A program made the position numbers and the translations under genes. The notes beneath the pieces are model-generated. The model made no database searches, had not been told where the DNA came from, and worked only from the letters and a program-made list of their open reading frames with translations. From Betaproteobacteria bacterium (lineage in GTDB: Bacteria > Pseudomonadota > Gammaproteobacteria > Burkholderiales > WYBJ01): a DNA stretch of 64,000 nt. The first letter of the stretch is position 1. Every line of letters begins with the position of its first letter. The stretch is taken from contig WHTS01000017.1 in assembly GCA_009377585.1 (NCBI GenBank), positions 16,457 to 80,456 on the forward strand, in the 5' to 3' direction. Of this stretch, positions 28,081-40,300 are shown in pieces.

Positions 28081-29052
28081 TCAGCTCCCCCAGGCGGCAC
28101 GCTGCATCGCGATGCCGTGCGCGCCGCCGCGCCATGCCGTTTGCATATCGTCCGGATGCATGCCACCGAGCGCGAATACCGGCAAGGCATAGCCGCGTAC
28201 GAGCTGCGCGAATCGATCCCAGCCCAGCACCTCGGCGCCGGGATGGGTCAAGGTCGGCGCCACCGGCCCGAGCACCACGAAGTCTGCGCCCAGGGCGCAC
28301 GCAAGCTCGAGCTCTTCCGCGTCGTGGCATGAGGCAGCGATCAGCGCGGCCGAGGGCCGCTCGCGCAACGCGCGCAGCTGCGCCGACTTCAGATGCACGC
28401 CGTCGGCCGAGCATTCCTGCGCAAGCGACACATCGGCGTTGATCAGAACGCGTGCGCCGGCTGCGTGTGCGTGTTCCACCACGCTTGCGGCAAATCGACG
28501 CAGATCGCAGCGGCTCAACTGCGGCTCGCGCACCTGGATCAGGCGCAGCCCCTGCGCCAGCGCCGTGTCCAGATCGTGCAGCGCGCGATCCGTGCCGCGT
28601 CCGGCGGCATCGGTGATCGCATACACGCTCGGCAAACGCAATGCGGCGAGGATCGGTCCATTGGCCGGAAGGATCGGAGCAACGTCGATGCGCTCGATCG
28701 ACTGCCATGCCAGCGCCTGGTTCTCCCGCCCATGCGGTTCGCCGCGGAATTCGAGCACGCGAAAGAAGTTGAGATCGACGGTTGCATGCGCGTAGACGTA
28801 ATGCCGGGTGATCCAGGGATACGCCTGCTTCACCTCGATACCGAGCTCTTCATGGAGCTCGCGCGCAAGCGCGGCCGCAAGCGCCTCGCCGGGCTCGACC
28901 TTGCCGCCGGGAAACTCCCAATAGCCCGCGTAGACCTTGCCTGCCGGGCGCTGCGCCAGGAGAAAGCGTCCGTCTTCGCGTACGACCACCGCCGCGACCA
29001 CCTGCAGCACGCGGTCGGTGGCCGTAGCCGGCGAAGTCGTCGAGGCGGGCAC
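28081..29052 (-). CDS. Nudix hydrolase (MutT-like) fused to a thiamine-phosphate-synthase-like domain
   Basis: 323 residues. The N-terminal domain (about 15-145) has the Nudix box GGKVEPGEALAAALARELHEE followed by LGI, as in MutT, which clears 8-oxo-dGTP. The C-terminal domain (about 150-320) resembles ThiE/TenI (VYAITD, LIQVREP, ADGVHL, VLGPV-PT-THPG, FALGGM). This fusion is known in beta- and gammaproteobacteria; the role of the ThiE-like half is not established. Confidence 0.92.
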   Translation of the reverse strand: MPASTTSPATATDRVLQVVAAVVVREDGRFLLAQRPAGKVYAGYWEFPGGKVEPGEALAAALARELHEELGIEVKQAYPWITRHYVYAHATVDLNFFRVLEFRGEPHGRENQALAWQSIERIDVAPILPANGPILAALRLPSVYAITDAAGRGTDRALHDLDTALAQGLRLIQVREPQLSRCDLRRFAASVVEHAHAAGARVLINADVSLAQECSADGVHLKSAQLRALRERPSAALIAASCHDAEELELACALGADFVVLGPVAPTLTHPGAEVLGWDRFAQLVRGYALPVFALGGMHPDDMQTAWRGGAHGIAMQRAAWGS

Positions 29053-29079
29053 GGACGAGGGGCGCGATAACGAGGCTCG

Positions 29080-29970
29080 TCAGCGTCGCTTCTTCATGCC
29101 GATGCGGCCGGCATAGTCGCGCGCGAACTGCCATGCCACGCGGCCGCTGCGAGAGCCGCGGGCGAGCGCCCACTGCACCGCTTCGCGGCGCACCGCCTCG
29201 TCGATGGCCGCAGCGGGCGCATAGTGCCGCACCCAGTGCGCGGCGATGGCGAGGTAGTCGTCCTGGTCGAAGGAATAGAACGACACCCACAGCCCGAAGC
29301 GCTCCGAGAGCGAGATCTTCTCCTCGACCGTTTCGCCGGGATGGATTTCCTCGTCGACATGCCGGTACTCCAGGTTCTCGTGCATGTACTCGGGCATCAG
29401 GTGGCGGCGGTTCGAGGTCGCATAGATGAGCACGTTGTCGCTCGCTGCAGCGATCGAGCCGTCGAGCACGACCTTGAGCGCCTTGTAGCCCGGATCGTCG
29501 GCCTCGAAGGACAGGTCGTCGCAATAGACGACGAAGCGCTCGGGTCGGCCGCAGACCTGCTCGACGATGTCGGCCAGATCGACCAGATCGTGCTTCTCCA
29601 CTTCGATCAGGCGCAGCCCCCTGCCCGCATACTTGTTCAGCAGCGCCTTCACCAGCGACGACTTGCCGGTGCCGCGCGCGCCCGTGAGCAGCACGTTGTT
29701 CGCCGGCAACCCTTGCACGAACTGGCGCGTGTTCTGCTCCACCAGGCGCTTCTGCGGATCGATCCCGCACAGATCTTCCAGGCGAATGCGGTGCGGCTGC
29801 GGGATCGGCTGCAGGTAGCCTTTCACGCCGCGCTTGCGCCAGCGCCATGCGATCGCGGCTTTCCACTCCGTCCCGGCCGGCGGCGTGGGCAGAACGAGCT
29901 CCAGGCGCTCCATGAGGCGCTCGGCCCGCGTCATCAGCTCGTGTGCGTTGCTGCTGTTCGTCTTGGTCAT
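29080..29970 (-). CDS. DUF815-family AAA+ ATPase
   Basis: A 296-residue P-loop ATPase with Walker A GARGTGKSSL near residue 95 and Walker B VVYCDDLSFE near 145. The family has no settled function. It is found between the Nudix gene and argJ in many betaproteobacteria, as here. The ATG at 29970 gives the usual family start; longer open reading upstream overlaps argJ and is not supported. Confidence 0.85.
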   Translation of the reverse strand: MTKTNSSNAHELMTRAERLMERLELVLPTPPAGTEWKAAIAWRWRKRGVKGYLQPIPQPHRIRLEDLCGIDPQKRLVEQNTRQFVQGLPANNVLLTGARGTGKSSLVKALLNKYAGRGLRLIEVEKHDLVDLADIVEQVCGRPERFVVYCDDLSFEADDPGYKALKVVLDGSIAAASDNVLIYATSNRRHLMPEYMHENLEYRHVDEEIHPGETVEEKISLSERFGLWVSFYSFDQDDYLAIAAHWVRHYAPAAAIDEAVRREAVQWALARGSRSGRVAWQFARDYAGRIGMKKRR

Positions 29971-30014
29971 TCGAAAGCCTGCGCGGGCTTGCCTCCCCGG
30001 CCCGGCGCAGGGCG

Positions 30015-31277
30015 TCAGGTGCGGTACTCGGCGTTGATGGTCACGTAATCGTGCGAGAGATCGCAGCTCCAAAGCGTCGCGCGCTGCGCCCCGCGGTGCA
30101 AGTCGACTCGCACCAGGAACTCGCTCTTCGCCATGGCGCGCTTGCCCTCCTCCTCGACGTATTCCGGATGGCGAGCACCGGCGGTGGCGACGTGGACATC
30201 GTCGATGTAGAGATCGAGCCGATCCACGTCCAGGTCGTCGATGCCGCTGTAACCGATCGCACACAGGATGCGCCCCAGGTTCGGATCGGAAGCGAAGAAG
30301 GCCGTCTTGACCAGAGGCGAATGGGCGATGGCGTAGCCGACCCGACGGCATTCGTCGATGGTCTTTCCGCCTTCGATTTGCAGCGTCACGAACTTGGTGG
30401 CGCCTTCGCCGTCGCGCACGATCGCCTGCGCCAATTCGGTCGCGACCTCGGTGATCGCGGCGCGCAACTGCTCGAACGCCTTGCCTCTAGCGCGCTCGAT
30501 GCGAGGCAGCTCCGCCGTCCCTGTCGCCAGCAGGATCAGCGCGTCGTTGGTCGAGGTGTCGCCGTCCACACTGATGCAATTGAAGGAGCGTTCGACGGCA
30601 TGGGCGATTGCCGCATCGAGCGCGGCCGGGGAGACCGGCGCGTCGGTCGCGACGAAACCCAGCATCGTCGCCATGTTGGGCCGGATCATGCCCGAGCCCT
30701 TGGCGATGCCGGTGACCTTGACGGCCGTGCCCGCCATGTCGACGCTGCGCGATGCGGCTTTCGGCAGCGTATCGGTGGTCATGATCGCTTCCGCGGCGGA
30801 CAGCCAGTTGTCGGCGCGCAGATCCGTGCGGCAGGCTTGCAAACCGGAGACGATGCGATCGACCGGCAAGCGCTCCATGATGACGCCGGTCGAAAACGGC
30901 AGCACCTGCGAGGGCGCGCATCCCATGGCTTCGGCGACCGCCGCACAGACCGCACGCGCATCCTCGATCCCCTGCGCGCCGGTGCCGGCGTTCGCGCAGC
31001 CGGTATTGACCACCAGCGCGCGAATCGAGCCGGCCTCGCGTGCCAGATGCTCGCGTGCCAGATGCTCGCGTGCCAGATGCTCGCGTGCCACCACGACCGG
31101 GGCAGCGCACAGGCGATTGCGCGTGAATACGCCGGCCACGGTCGTGCCCGCTCGCAATCCGAGGATCAGAAGATCCTTGCGGTCGGGTTTACGGATGTTG
31201 GCGCGGGCGACTCCGAGCGTCACGCCTTCGATTGAAGCCAATGCGCGCGCATCCGGTAGGGCGAGATTGACGGCCAT
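30015..31277 (-). CDS. argJ: Bifunctional ornithine acetyltransferase / N-acetylglutamate synthase
   Basis: A 420-residue enzyme of the cyclic arginine pathway. It self-cleaves at the Thr of the NMATML motif ([16 protein letters not shown]) to form two chains. The C-terminal part ends with [16 protein letters not shown] 15-base tandem repeat near codons 63-80 adds three copies of the peptide AREHL between VVV and [12 protein letters not shown], an expansion not expected in the family. Its ribosome-binding site GGAGG overlaps the secA stop, so secA-argJ are one transcript. Confidence 0.96.
   Translation of the reverse strand: MAVNLALPDARALASIEGVTLGVARANIRKPDRKDLLILGLRAGTTVAGVFTRNRLCAAPVVVAREHLAREHLAREHLAREAGSIRALVVNTGCANAGTGAQGIEDARAVCAAVAEAMGCAPSQVLPFSTGVIMERLPVDRIVSGLQACRTDLRADNWLSAAEAIMTTDTLPKAASRSVDMAGTAVKVTGIAKGSGMIRPNMATMLGFVATDAPVSPAALDAAIAHAVERSFNCISVDGDTSTNDALILLATGTAELPRIERARGKAFEQLRAAITEVATELAQAIVRDGEGATKFVTLQIEGGKTIDECRRVGYAIAHSPLVKTAFFASDPNLGRILCAIGYSGIDDLDVDRLDLYIDDVHVATAGARHPEYVEEEGKRAMAKSEFLVRVDLHRGAQRATLWSCDLSHDYVTINAEYRT
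31036..31090. repeat. In-frame 15-bp tandem repeat in argJ
   Basis: Three full copies and a 10-base partial copy of TCGCGTGCCAGATGC. The unit is five codons, so copy-number change alters protein length without changing frame. Confidence 0.95.
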
Positions 31278-31290
31278 GGTGCCGATCCTC

Positions 31291-34032
<2,742 letters not shown>

Positions 34033-34117
34033 TCGGATTACGCCTTGCTTCGGCTCTCTGGCAGCCCGCCCGGCACGCGTTCGCAGCCGGACCGGCAAGT
34101 CCGAGCGCCAGAACGCA

Positions 34118-34148
34118 AAAGGGGGTGAGGACCATGTCCCACCCCCTG
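34118..34148 (-). terminator. Terminator downstream of the M23 peptidase gene
   Basis: On the minus strand AGGGGGTG-GGAC pairs with GTCC-TCACCCCCT (one bulge, loop ATG), followed by TTTTG. It separates the M23 gene from secA. Confidence 0.75.
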
Positions 34149-34167
34149 CTGCCAACGGCATGGGCGC

Positions 34168-35088
34168 CTAGCCCGATAGACGCAGGAACCGCGCCGGATT
34201 CTGCGGGACGCCGTGATGGATCACCTCGAAATGAAGATGCGGCCCGGTCACCCGGCCGGTGCTGCCGACCTCGCCGATCGTCATACCCTTCATGACGACA
34301 CCGCCAACCCGGGAGAGGCGCTTGGAGCAGTGCGCATAACGCGTCACCAGACCGTTGCCGTGATCGACCTCGATCATATTACCATACTGAGGATGGTACT
34401 CCGACGCGATCACGACCCCCGCAGCCGCGGCCAGGATCGGGGTTCCGTGCTTGGCCATGAAATCCACGCCGTCGTGAAAGGCCCGCCGGCCGTTGAAAGG
34501 ATCGAGTCGCCAGCCGAAATCGGAGGTATAGGTGCCGGCGCGAATCGGCAGCACCGAGGGAGCCAACTGCTTCTTCACGTTGTCGGCCGTAAGCAGCGAA
34601 TCGAGCAAGCCCAGCGAATCACCGCGTTCGTCGACCTCGCGGGCGAGGAAATCGAGCCGGCGCGCCAGCTCGGTGAACGACAGCGGGTCGGAAGGCAGTT
34701 GCGATACGGCGCCGCCGCGGGCCGGCGGCATTTCGAACAGGAAGTCCTGCGGCTTGAAGCCGGCAAGGCGCGCCACGCGTTCACCGAGCGTATCCAGGCG
34801 CAGGATCTGGGCCTGCAGCTCGCCCAGGCGGGTGGCCATGGCATCGAGGTTATCGCGCACGTACGCCTGGGTACGCTCGCTGTCCTCGCGCGTCGTCGTA
34901 TCGGAGAATAACGATGACAACAGTGGATCGTGCGACTGCGCTGCGTAACGCAACATGGCGTAATTGATGAAGACTGCCAACACGACCAGCGCCGCCAAAA
35001 CGAGTGCGAACCCGCCGACGATATGGCTGCGGCCCAGAGTGATGGACTTGGCCGTCGGCCGTCGGCTGGAAACCAGGATGATGTTCAT
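34168..35088 (-). CDS. M23-family peptidoglycan endopeptidase (membrane-anchored)
   Basis: A 306-residue LytM-type protein. One membrane helix (about 25-48) is followed by a coiled-coil region (about 70-110) and an M23 domain from about 185. Zinc-site residues are in HDGVDF and HLHFEV, with the conserved YGNMIEVDHGNGLVTRYAH between, so it is likely an active DD-endopeptidase for cell-wall remodelling. It is placed just upstream of secA as in other betaproteobacteria. Confidence 0.93.
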   Translation of the reverse strand: MNIILVSSRRPTAKSITLGRSHIVGGFALVLAALVVLAVFINYAMLRYAAQSHDPLLSSLFSDTTTREDSERTQAYVRDNLDAMATRLGELQAQILRLDTLGERVARLAGFKPQDFLFEMPPARGGAVSQLPSDPLSFTELARRLDFLAREVDERGDSLGLLDSLLTADNVKKQLAPSVLPIRAGTYTSDFGWRLDPFNGRRAFHDGVDFMAKHGTPILAAAAGVVIASEYHPQYGNMIEVDHGNGLVTRYAHCSKRLSRVGGVVMKGMTIGEVGSTGRVTGPHLHFEVIHHGVPQNPARFLRLSG

Positions 35089-35105
35089 CGTTCCCCCCGC
35101 CGCTC

Positions 35106-35537
35106 ATGCCTGCACGTAAGGTATCCGAGATACTCGGCGCGGATAGCGCTCTCGGCAATCTGGCCGCGGCGTCGCGCCGCCTGGAGCAATTGCAGCGAAT
35201 CTATCTGGAAACCGTGCCCGCCGCTTTTTCCCGAGCCAGTCGCGTCGGTTCGGCTCGCGGGGGCGTCGCAACTATTATCGCCAGCAATGGCGCGGTAGCG
35301 GCGAAGCTGAGGCAAATGACGCCCCGGATTCTCGACGGCTTCAAGCGGCACGGGCTCGAATTTAATTCAATGCATATCGAAGTGCAAGCTGACGCCGCAG
35401 TCGAACGTCCCGGGGCCGCAGGTGCAATGCGACTCTCGCCGGCCGCATCGAGCGCCCTCGAGGAAGCTTTGCGCACCGTCCCGCCTTCGCCTTTGCGGGA
35501 TGCGTTGAAACGCCTCGCGCGCAGGCGCGGCAGCTAG
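35106..35537 (+). CDS. dciA: DUF721 (DciA-like) protein
   Basis: A 143-residue protein whose N-terminal two thirds match DUF721, a relative of the helicase-loading factor DciA. In many bacteria without DnaC, DciA recruits DnaB. The segment FKRHGLEFNSMHIEVQ matches the family core. It diverges from the M23 gene. The last two bases of its TAG stop belong to the inserted MITE-like element that begins at 35536. Confidence 0.75.
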   Translation: MPARKVSEILGADSALGNLAAASRRLEQLQRIYLETVPAAFSRASRVGSARGGVATIIASNGAVAAKLRQMTPRILDGFKRHGLEFNSMHIEVQADAAVERPGAAGAMRLSPAASSALEEALRTVPPSPLRDALKRLARRRGS

Positions 35538-35725
35538 TGTCCTGAGTCCGAAATTCACCGCGCAAAAGATGCCGAGAATCGACGCCATACATTGTCGCGA
35601 ATCCTCGCCAGGTGTCCAACCTGGCTGTGGTTCGCTTTGCGTCTGGCGCCGATTTCGACCTTTGCCCGCTTGGCCTCAGGGCAGATGTTCGAGATTGCTG
35701 CGACGAACCTCGGACTCAGGACACT
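35536..35725. mobile_element. MITE-like element, copy 1 (190 bp)
   Basis: It has perfect 16-base terminal inverted repeats, AGTGTCCTGAGTCCGA at 35536-35551 and its complement at 35710-35725. The interior is nearly identical to the reverse complement of the element at 58298-58488. No transposase is encoded; short open frames inside are not convincing genes. It is inserted exactly at the dciA stop and supplies two of its three bases. Confidence 0.9.
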
Positions 35726-35734
35726 GGCCCGCGC

Positions 35735-35914
35735 TTACAGCAGCCGCTCCAGCATGTAGAGCAGCGCCAGCACCACGCCGGCGACCAGCGCGAGTCGCAG
35801 CACCTGGAAGGCGAACCGCAGCCAGCGTCGATTGCGCGTTATGACGTAGGCAAGCAGCGCCGCACCGATGGTGGCAATGGCGAGAAAGCCGAGCAGCCGT
35901 ATGACGATCAGCAT
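35735..35914 (-). CDS. Small membrane protein of unknown function
   Basis: A 59-residue protein with two hydrophobic stretches (about residues 2-22 and 37-55) separated by a basic turn ITRNRRWLRF, so both ends are probably on the same side of the inner membrane. It starts at the ATG at 35914, 45 bases after the lpxC stop, and ends at 35735 just beside the MITE-like element. Small proteins of this type occur after lpxC in related bacteria. I do not recognise a function. Confidence 0.7.
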   Translation of the reverse strand: MLIVIRLLGFLAIATIGAALLAYVITRNRRWLRFAFQVLRLALVAGVVLALLYMLERLL

Positions 35915-35959
35915 CGTGCCTGGCGCGAGTTGGAGCGCGCGCGGCGAAACCTGCAGCCG

Positions 35960-36871
35960 CTATACGGGCTGCAGCCGCGCCTGCAGCAACGCGGGCGCCG
36001 CCTCGCCACGCCCGAAGCTCACCTGTTCGTAGGCTGCGGGTTCGGCCAGCAACTGCCGCAGCAGCAGGTTGTTCACCGCGTGACCGGACTTGTGCGCCGA
36101 GTAGGCGCCGATGACGGGGTGCCCGAGCAGGTACAGGTCGCCGATGGCATCGAGCACCTTGTGCTTGACGAACTCGTTGTCGTAACGAAGCCCGTCGTTG
36201 TTGAGCACCCGGTATTCGTCCATCACGATGGCGTTGTCGAGACTGCCGCCGAGCCCCAGGCCTTGCTCGCGCATGGTCTCGACATCCTGCATGAAGCCGT
36301 AAGTTCGTGCGCGGCTCACCTCGTCGATATACGAAGTGTCGGCGAAGTCCACACATACGCTCTGCTGGCCCGATGCGAACACCGGATGCCGATACTCGAT
36401 GGTGAAGACGATGCGGAAGCCATGGTAGGGATCGAAGCGCGCCCATTTGTCGCCGTCACGCACTTCCACCGGACGCAGGATGCGGATGAAGCGCTTGGGC
36501 GCCTTCTGCTCCTCGATACCGGCAGACTGGATCAGGAACACGAACGGCCCCGCGCTACCGTCCAGAATCGGTATCTCGGGGCCGCCCACGTCGACATAGG
36601 CATTGTCGATGCCGAGGCCGGCGAACGCCGACATCAGGTGCTCGACCGTCGATATGCGCGCCGAGCCCACCTGGATGCAGGTGGAGAGCCGCGTGTCCAC
36701 GACCGAGCTCGCTTGCGCCCGCTCGTGCGCCGGCGGATCGAGATCGGTGCGCGTAAAAACGATCCCGGTGTCGGCCGAGGCGGGACGCAACGTCAGCACG
36801 ACCTTTTCGCCCGAGTGCAATCCCACACCGACGGCCCGAATTTTGGACTTCAATGTGCGTTGCTTGATCAT
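35960..36871 (-). CDS. lpxC: UDP-3-O-acyl-N-acetylglucosamine deacetylase
   Basis: A 303-residue zinc amidase, the committed step of lipid A synthesis. Zinc ligands are the His in STVEHLMSA (about 78) and the His and Asp in HKVLDAIGD (about 235-240), and the catalytic His is in [10 protein letters not shown]. The ATG at 36871 gives the family start [12 protein letters not shown]. It has its own candidate promoter in the gap to ftsZ. Confidence 0.98.
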   Translation of the reverse strand: MIKQRTLKSKIRAVGVGLHSGEKVVLTLRPASADTGIVFTRTDLDPPAHERAQASSVVDTRLSTCIQVGSARISTVEHLMSAFAGLGIDNAYVDVGGPEIPILDGSAGPFVFLIQSAGIEEQKAPKRFIRILRPVEVRDGDKWARFDPYHGFRIVFTIEYRHPVFASGQQSVCVDFADTSYIDEVSRARTYGFMQDVETMREQGLGLGGSLDNAIVMDEYRVLNNDGLRYDNEFVKHKVLDAIGDLYLLGHPVIGAYSAHKSGHAVNNLLLRQLLAEPAAYEQVSFGRGEAAPALLQARLQPV

Positions 36872-36936
36872 CCTGGCACGCGTCTTGACGTTCGTGGCAG
36901 TTGCACCGATAGTCGCACTGATAGTTGAGCCGATCG

Positions 36937-36945
36937 AGTGTAGCA
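36937..36945 (-). promoter_or_regulatory. Extended -10 promoter candidate for lpxC
   Basis: On the minus strand TGC-TACACT is an extended -10 about 70 bases before the lpxC ATG, with TTGCAA 14 bases upstream of the -10 as a weak -35. Confidence 0.4.
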
Positions 36946-37033
36946 CGCTTGCTGCATTGCAACCAACCGCATCTCCCGCACCCGCAACAAGGCGCGTGCG
37001 GGGCCGGTGTTGCGCGCAACGGCGGCGCGCATT

Positions 37034-38200
37034 TCAATCGGCCTGCTTGCGCAGAAACGCCGGTATGTCCAGCTCTTCCACGCCGGAGTGCTTCAGAGCC
37101 TCCACCGTGGCGCGATTGCGCCGCATGATGGCCGGTGTCTGATCCAGCACCGAGTAATCCACTTCGCCGGGCTCCATCGCGGGCGAGTTGTCGGTACCGG
37201 TCTTCACGACGCTTAACGCCTTGGGCTGCTGGCGGTTTACCGCGGCGCCCAATCCGGTCGCGACGATCGTCACGCGCAGCTCGTCGTTGAGGTTGTCCTC
37301 GAACACCGCGCCCACGATCACGGTCGCACTGTCGGCCGTGAAAGCGCGGATGGTGTTCATCACCTCGTGCATCTCCTTCATCTTCAGGGTGCCCCTGGCC
37401 GCCGAGATGTTGACCAGCACGCCGCGGGCGTCGCGGATGTTGATGTCCTCGAGCAGCGGGCAGGCCACCGCCTGCTCGGCCGCGACGCGCGCGCGATCCA
37501 CCCCGGCAGCGCAGGCCGAACCCATCATCGCCATGCCCATCTCGGACATGACCGTGCGCACGTCGGCGAAATCCACGTTGATCATGCCGGGGCAGCTGAT
37601 GATCTCGGCGATGCCCGCGACCGCGCCGTGCAGCACGTCGTTGGCGGCGCGAAACGCGTCATCGACCGTGATGTCCTCGCCCAGCACGTGCATCAGCTTG
37701 TCGTTCGGGATGACGATGAGCGAGTCGACGTGCTCGGTCAGCAGCTCGAGCCCCTCCTGCGCGAGCTTCTGCCGCTTGCCCTCGAAGGAAAAGGGCTTGG
37801 TGACGACCGCCACCGTGAGGATGCCCAGCTCCTTGGCGACCTGCGCGACCACCGGGGCTGCGCCCGTTCCGGTACCGCCGCCCATGCCGGCGGTCAGGAA
37901 CAGCATGTCGGCGCCGCGAATGAGCTCGGCGATGCGGTCCCGGTCCTCCATCGCGGCGGCGCGCCCGATCTCGGGGTCCGCGCCGGCGCCGAGGCCCTTG
38001 GTGATGTCGGAGCCCAGCTGCAGCTGCACCTTGGCCTGATTGCGCCGCAGCGCCTGAACATCGGTATTGGCCGCGATGAATTCGACGCCCTTCACGCCCT
38101 TGTCGATCATGTGGTCGACCGCGTTGCCGCCGCATCCTCCGACGCCGAACACCTTGATGACTGCTTCCTGGGATTGCGCCTCGATGAATTCAAATGCCAT
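37034..38200 (-). CDS. ftsZ: Cell division tubulin homolog FtsZ
   Basis: A 388-residue GTPase that forms the Z ring. The GTP signature GGGTGTGAAP is near residue 107, the T7 loop NVDFADVRTV follows near 208, and the C-terminal partner-binding peptide LDIPAFLRKQAD ends the protein. Length and motifs are normal. It follows ftsA by 54 bases. Confidence 0.99.
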   Translation of the reverse strand: MAFEFIEAQSQEAVIKVFGVGGCGGNAVDHMIDKGVKGVEFIAANTDVQALRRNQAKVQLQLGSDITKGLGAGADPEIGRAAAMEDRDRIAELIRGADMLFLTAGMGGGTGTGAAPVVAQVAKELGILTVAVVTKPFSFEGKRQKLAQEGLELLTEHVDSLIVIPNDKLMHVLGEDITVDDAFRAANDVLHGAVAGIAEIISCPGMINVDFADVRTVMSEMGMAMMGSACAAGVDRARVAAEQAVACPLLEDINIRDARGVLVNISAARGTLKMKEMHEVMNTIRAFTADSATVIVGAVFEDNLNDELRVTIVATGLGAAVNRQQPKALSVVKTGTDNSPAMEPGEVDYSVLDQTPAIMRRNRATVEALKHSGVEELDIPAFLRKQAD

Positions 38201-38254
38201 CTGCTTCTCCTTTGTCGTTGGCTGCTGCGAGCGCGTTGCCGCGACCCTCGGTTG

Positions 38255-39493
38255 CTAGAAATTTCCGGTGACCCAGCTTCTCATCCGTTCGAACACCTGC
38301 CCTATCGATCCGCTTTGCAACTTGACCAGTTCGTTGTGCCGGTGCTGCTCCAGGCCCGTGAGCAGCAGGCCGACGCCGGTGGAATAGCGCGGCGTGGAGA
38401 CGACTCCGGCGAGCCCGCCGAGATAGCGCGGAACGCCGAGGCGCACCGGCATGTGGAAGAGCTCCTCGCCGAGCTCGACCATGCCCTGCATGACCGCCGA
38501 GCCGCCTGTGACGACCACCCCGGAGGACAGCAGCTCCTCGTAGCCGCTCGAGCGCAGCTCGCGTTGCACCAGCGAGTACAGCTCCTCCACGCGCGGCTCG
38601 ATCACTTCCGCGAGCGTCTGGCGCGAAAGTTGGCGCGGCCCGCGATCGCCGACGCCGGGAACTTCGACCATCTGCTCCGGATCGGCGAGCTGGCGCAGCG
38701 CGCAGCCGTACTTGATCTTGATCTCCTCGGCGTCCTTGGTCGGCGTGCGCAACGCCATGGCGATGTCGTTGGTGATCTGGTCGCCGGCGATCGGAATCAC
38801 CGCGGTATGGCGGATGGCGCCGTGGGTGAACACCGCCATGTCGGTGGTGCCGCCGCCGATGTCGACCAGGCACACGCCGAGATCCTTCTCGTCCTCGGAA
38901 ATCGTGGCGGTCGCGGAAGCGAGTGGCTGCAGGATGAGATCGCGCACTTCCAGCCCGCAGCGGCGCACGCACTTGATGATGTTCTGCGCCGCCGACACGG
39001 CACCCGTGACGATGTGCACCTTCACTTCCAGCCGCACGCCGCTCATGCCGAGCGGCTCGCGCACGTCCTCCTGGCCGTCGATGATGAATTCCTGGTTGAG
39101 CACGTGCAGGATCTGCTGGTCGGTCGGGATGTTCACCGCCCGCGCGGTCTCGATCACGCGCAGCACGTCCTGCTGCGTGACTTCCTTGTCCTTGATCGCC
39201 ACCATGCCGTGCGAGTTGTAGCTCTTGATGTGGCTGCCCGCGATGCCGGCGTAGACCTCGCGGATCTTGCAGTCGGCCATCAGCTCGGCTTCCTGCAGCG
39301 CGCGCTGGATGGCGTTCACCGTCGATTCGATGTTCACCACCACGCCCTTCTTCAGCCCCCTGGACGGCTGGCTGCCCATGCCGATGATCTCGGCCGTGTC
39401 GTCGTCCCTGATCTCGGCGACGATGGCGACCACCTTCGAGGTCCCGATGTCGAGTGCGACCAACAGGTTCTTGCTGTCCTTCGGTCTGGTCAT
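38255..39493 (-). CDS. ftsA: Cell division protein FtsA
   Basis: A 412-residue actin-family ATPase that tethers FtsZ to the membrane. It begins KNLLVALDIGTSKV with the phosphate loop, has VDIGGGTTDMAVF near 205 and ends with an amphipathic tail (FERMRSWVTGNF) as the membrane-targeting helix. Its ATG overlaps the ftsQ stop in ATGA. Confidence 0.98.
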   Translation of the reverse strand: MTRPKDSKNLLVALDIGTSKVVAIVAEIRDDDTAEIIGMGSQPSRGLKKGVVVNIESTVNAIQRALQEAELMADCKIREVYAGIAGSHIKSYNSHGMVAIKDKEVTQQDVLRVIETARAVNIPTDQQILHVLNQEFIIDGQEDVREPLGMSGVRLEVKVHIVTGAVSAAQNIIKCVRRCGLEVRDLILQPLASATATISEDEKDLGVCLVDIGGGTTDMAVFTHGAIRHTAVIPIAGDQITNDIAMALRTPTKDAEEIKIKYGCALRQLADPEQMVEVPGVGDRGPRQLSRQTLAEVIEPRVEELYSLVQRELRSSGYEELLSSGVVVTGGSAVMQGMVELGEELFHMPVRLGVPRYLGGLAGVVSTPRYSTGVGLLLTGLEQHRHNELVKLQSGSIGQVFERMRSWVTGNF

Positions 39494-40218
39494 TTACGTC
39501 GTTCCTTCGCCTCGGCGCGCGCGAGCTCCGGTACCCGCACCGCAAAGCCGTTCGCATAGCGCAGATCCACGTACTCCATGGGCCGCCCGAGCAAGCTGGC
39601 TGCCTGGGTATAGCTCTGCACGAAGCGGGCAAGCCTCCCTTCGATGTCGGCGCGTCCGAGCTCCAGCGCCGTCCCCCCGTCGAGCCGGATCGACCAGGCG
39701 CGGCGCGCCGACAGGTTCACCTGCACGGGCTCGCGGCCGATCCGCTCCAGACTGCGACGGAAATAGGCGTACTGGATGGCCATTTCCTTCGCCGCCCCGT
39801 TCGGACCGTTGAACGCCGGTAGCTTTCCCTCGTAGTGCGCGTGGAACACTTCGCCTTGCGCGTTCACCAGTCCCAGCGTTCCCCAGCGCGCAAGCGGCAC
39901 GTGCTCTTCCAGCGTGACGTCGAGTCGATCGGGCCATTGCCGGCGCACGTCCGCCCTGCGCACCCAGGTAATGCTCTCGAAGCCCTTGCGCGCCCGCGCT
40001 AGGTCCAGGGTGAAGAAATTCCCGCGCAATTGCTGCCGCACGATCGCCTCGATTTCGGCTCGCTGCACATGAGCCGGTTGCGCGCTGATACGCACCTCGC
40101 GCAGGGGAAAGACCGGCAAATGCACCGCGACCATGAAGAGCGCATAGAAGATGGCCAGGAACGCGGCTCCGAAGAGCGCGTTCGCGATCGCGTTCAGTGC
40201 TTCCGGCCTGTCCCACAT
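39490..40218 (-). CDS. ftsQ: Cell division protein FtsQ
   Basis: A 242-residue bitopic divisome protein. Helix at about 15-33, then the POTRA domain beginning FPLREVRIS and the FtsQ domain with EHVPLARWG and VDLRYANGFAVR. It connects FtsL/FtsB to the early ring proteins. Confidence 0.96.
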   Translation of the reverse strand: MWDRPEALNAIANALFGAAFLAIFYALFMVAVHLPVFPLREVRISAQPAHVQRAEIEAIVRQQLRGNFFTLDLARARKGFESITWVRRADVRRQWPDRLDVTLEEHVPLARWGTLGLVNAQGEVFHAHYEGKLPAFNGPNGAAKEMAIQYAYFRRSLERIGREPVQVNLSARRAWSIRLDGGTALELGRADIEGRLARFVQSYTQAASLLGRPMEYVDLRYANGFAVRVPELARAEAKERRK

Positions 40219-40300
40219 GTCGCGCGACGTTCGTCATCCCCCGCCTGTCAGCCCTGCATGCGCCGACCCGTTCGTCCATATGCTCGCTCGCACCGCCTTG

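Noticed and set aside
31036..31090. Phase-variable switch in argJ
   Set aside because: The unit is 15 bases, so slippage keeps the frame and cannot switch the gene off.
35536..35844. Plus-strand peptide frame starting MPRIDAIHCRESS in the element (also in the copy at 58298)
   Set aside because: It is repeat sequence with mutations that break the frame between copies; no ribosome-binding site.
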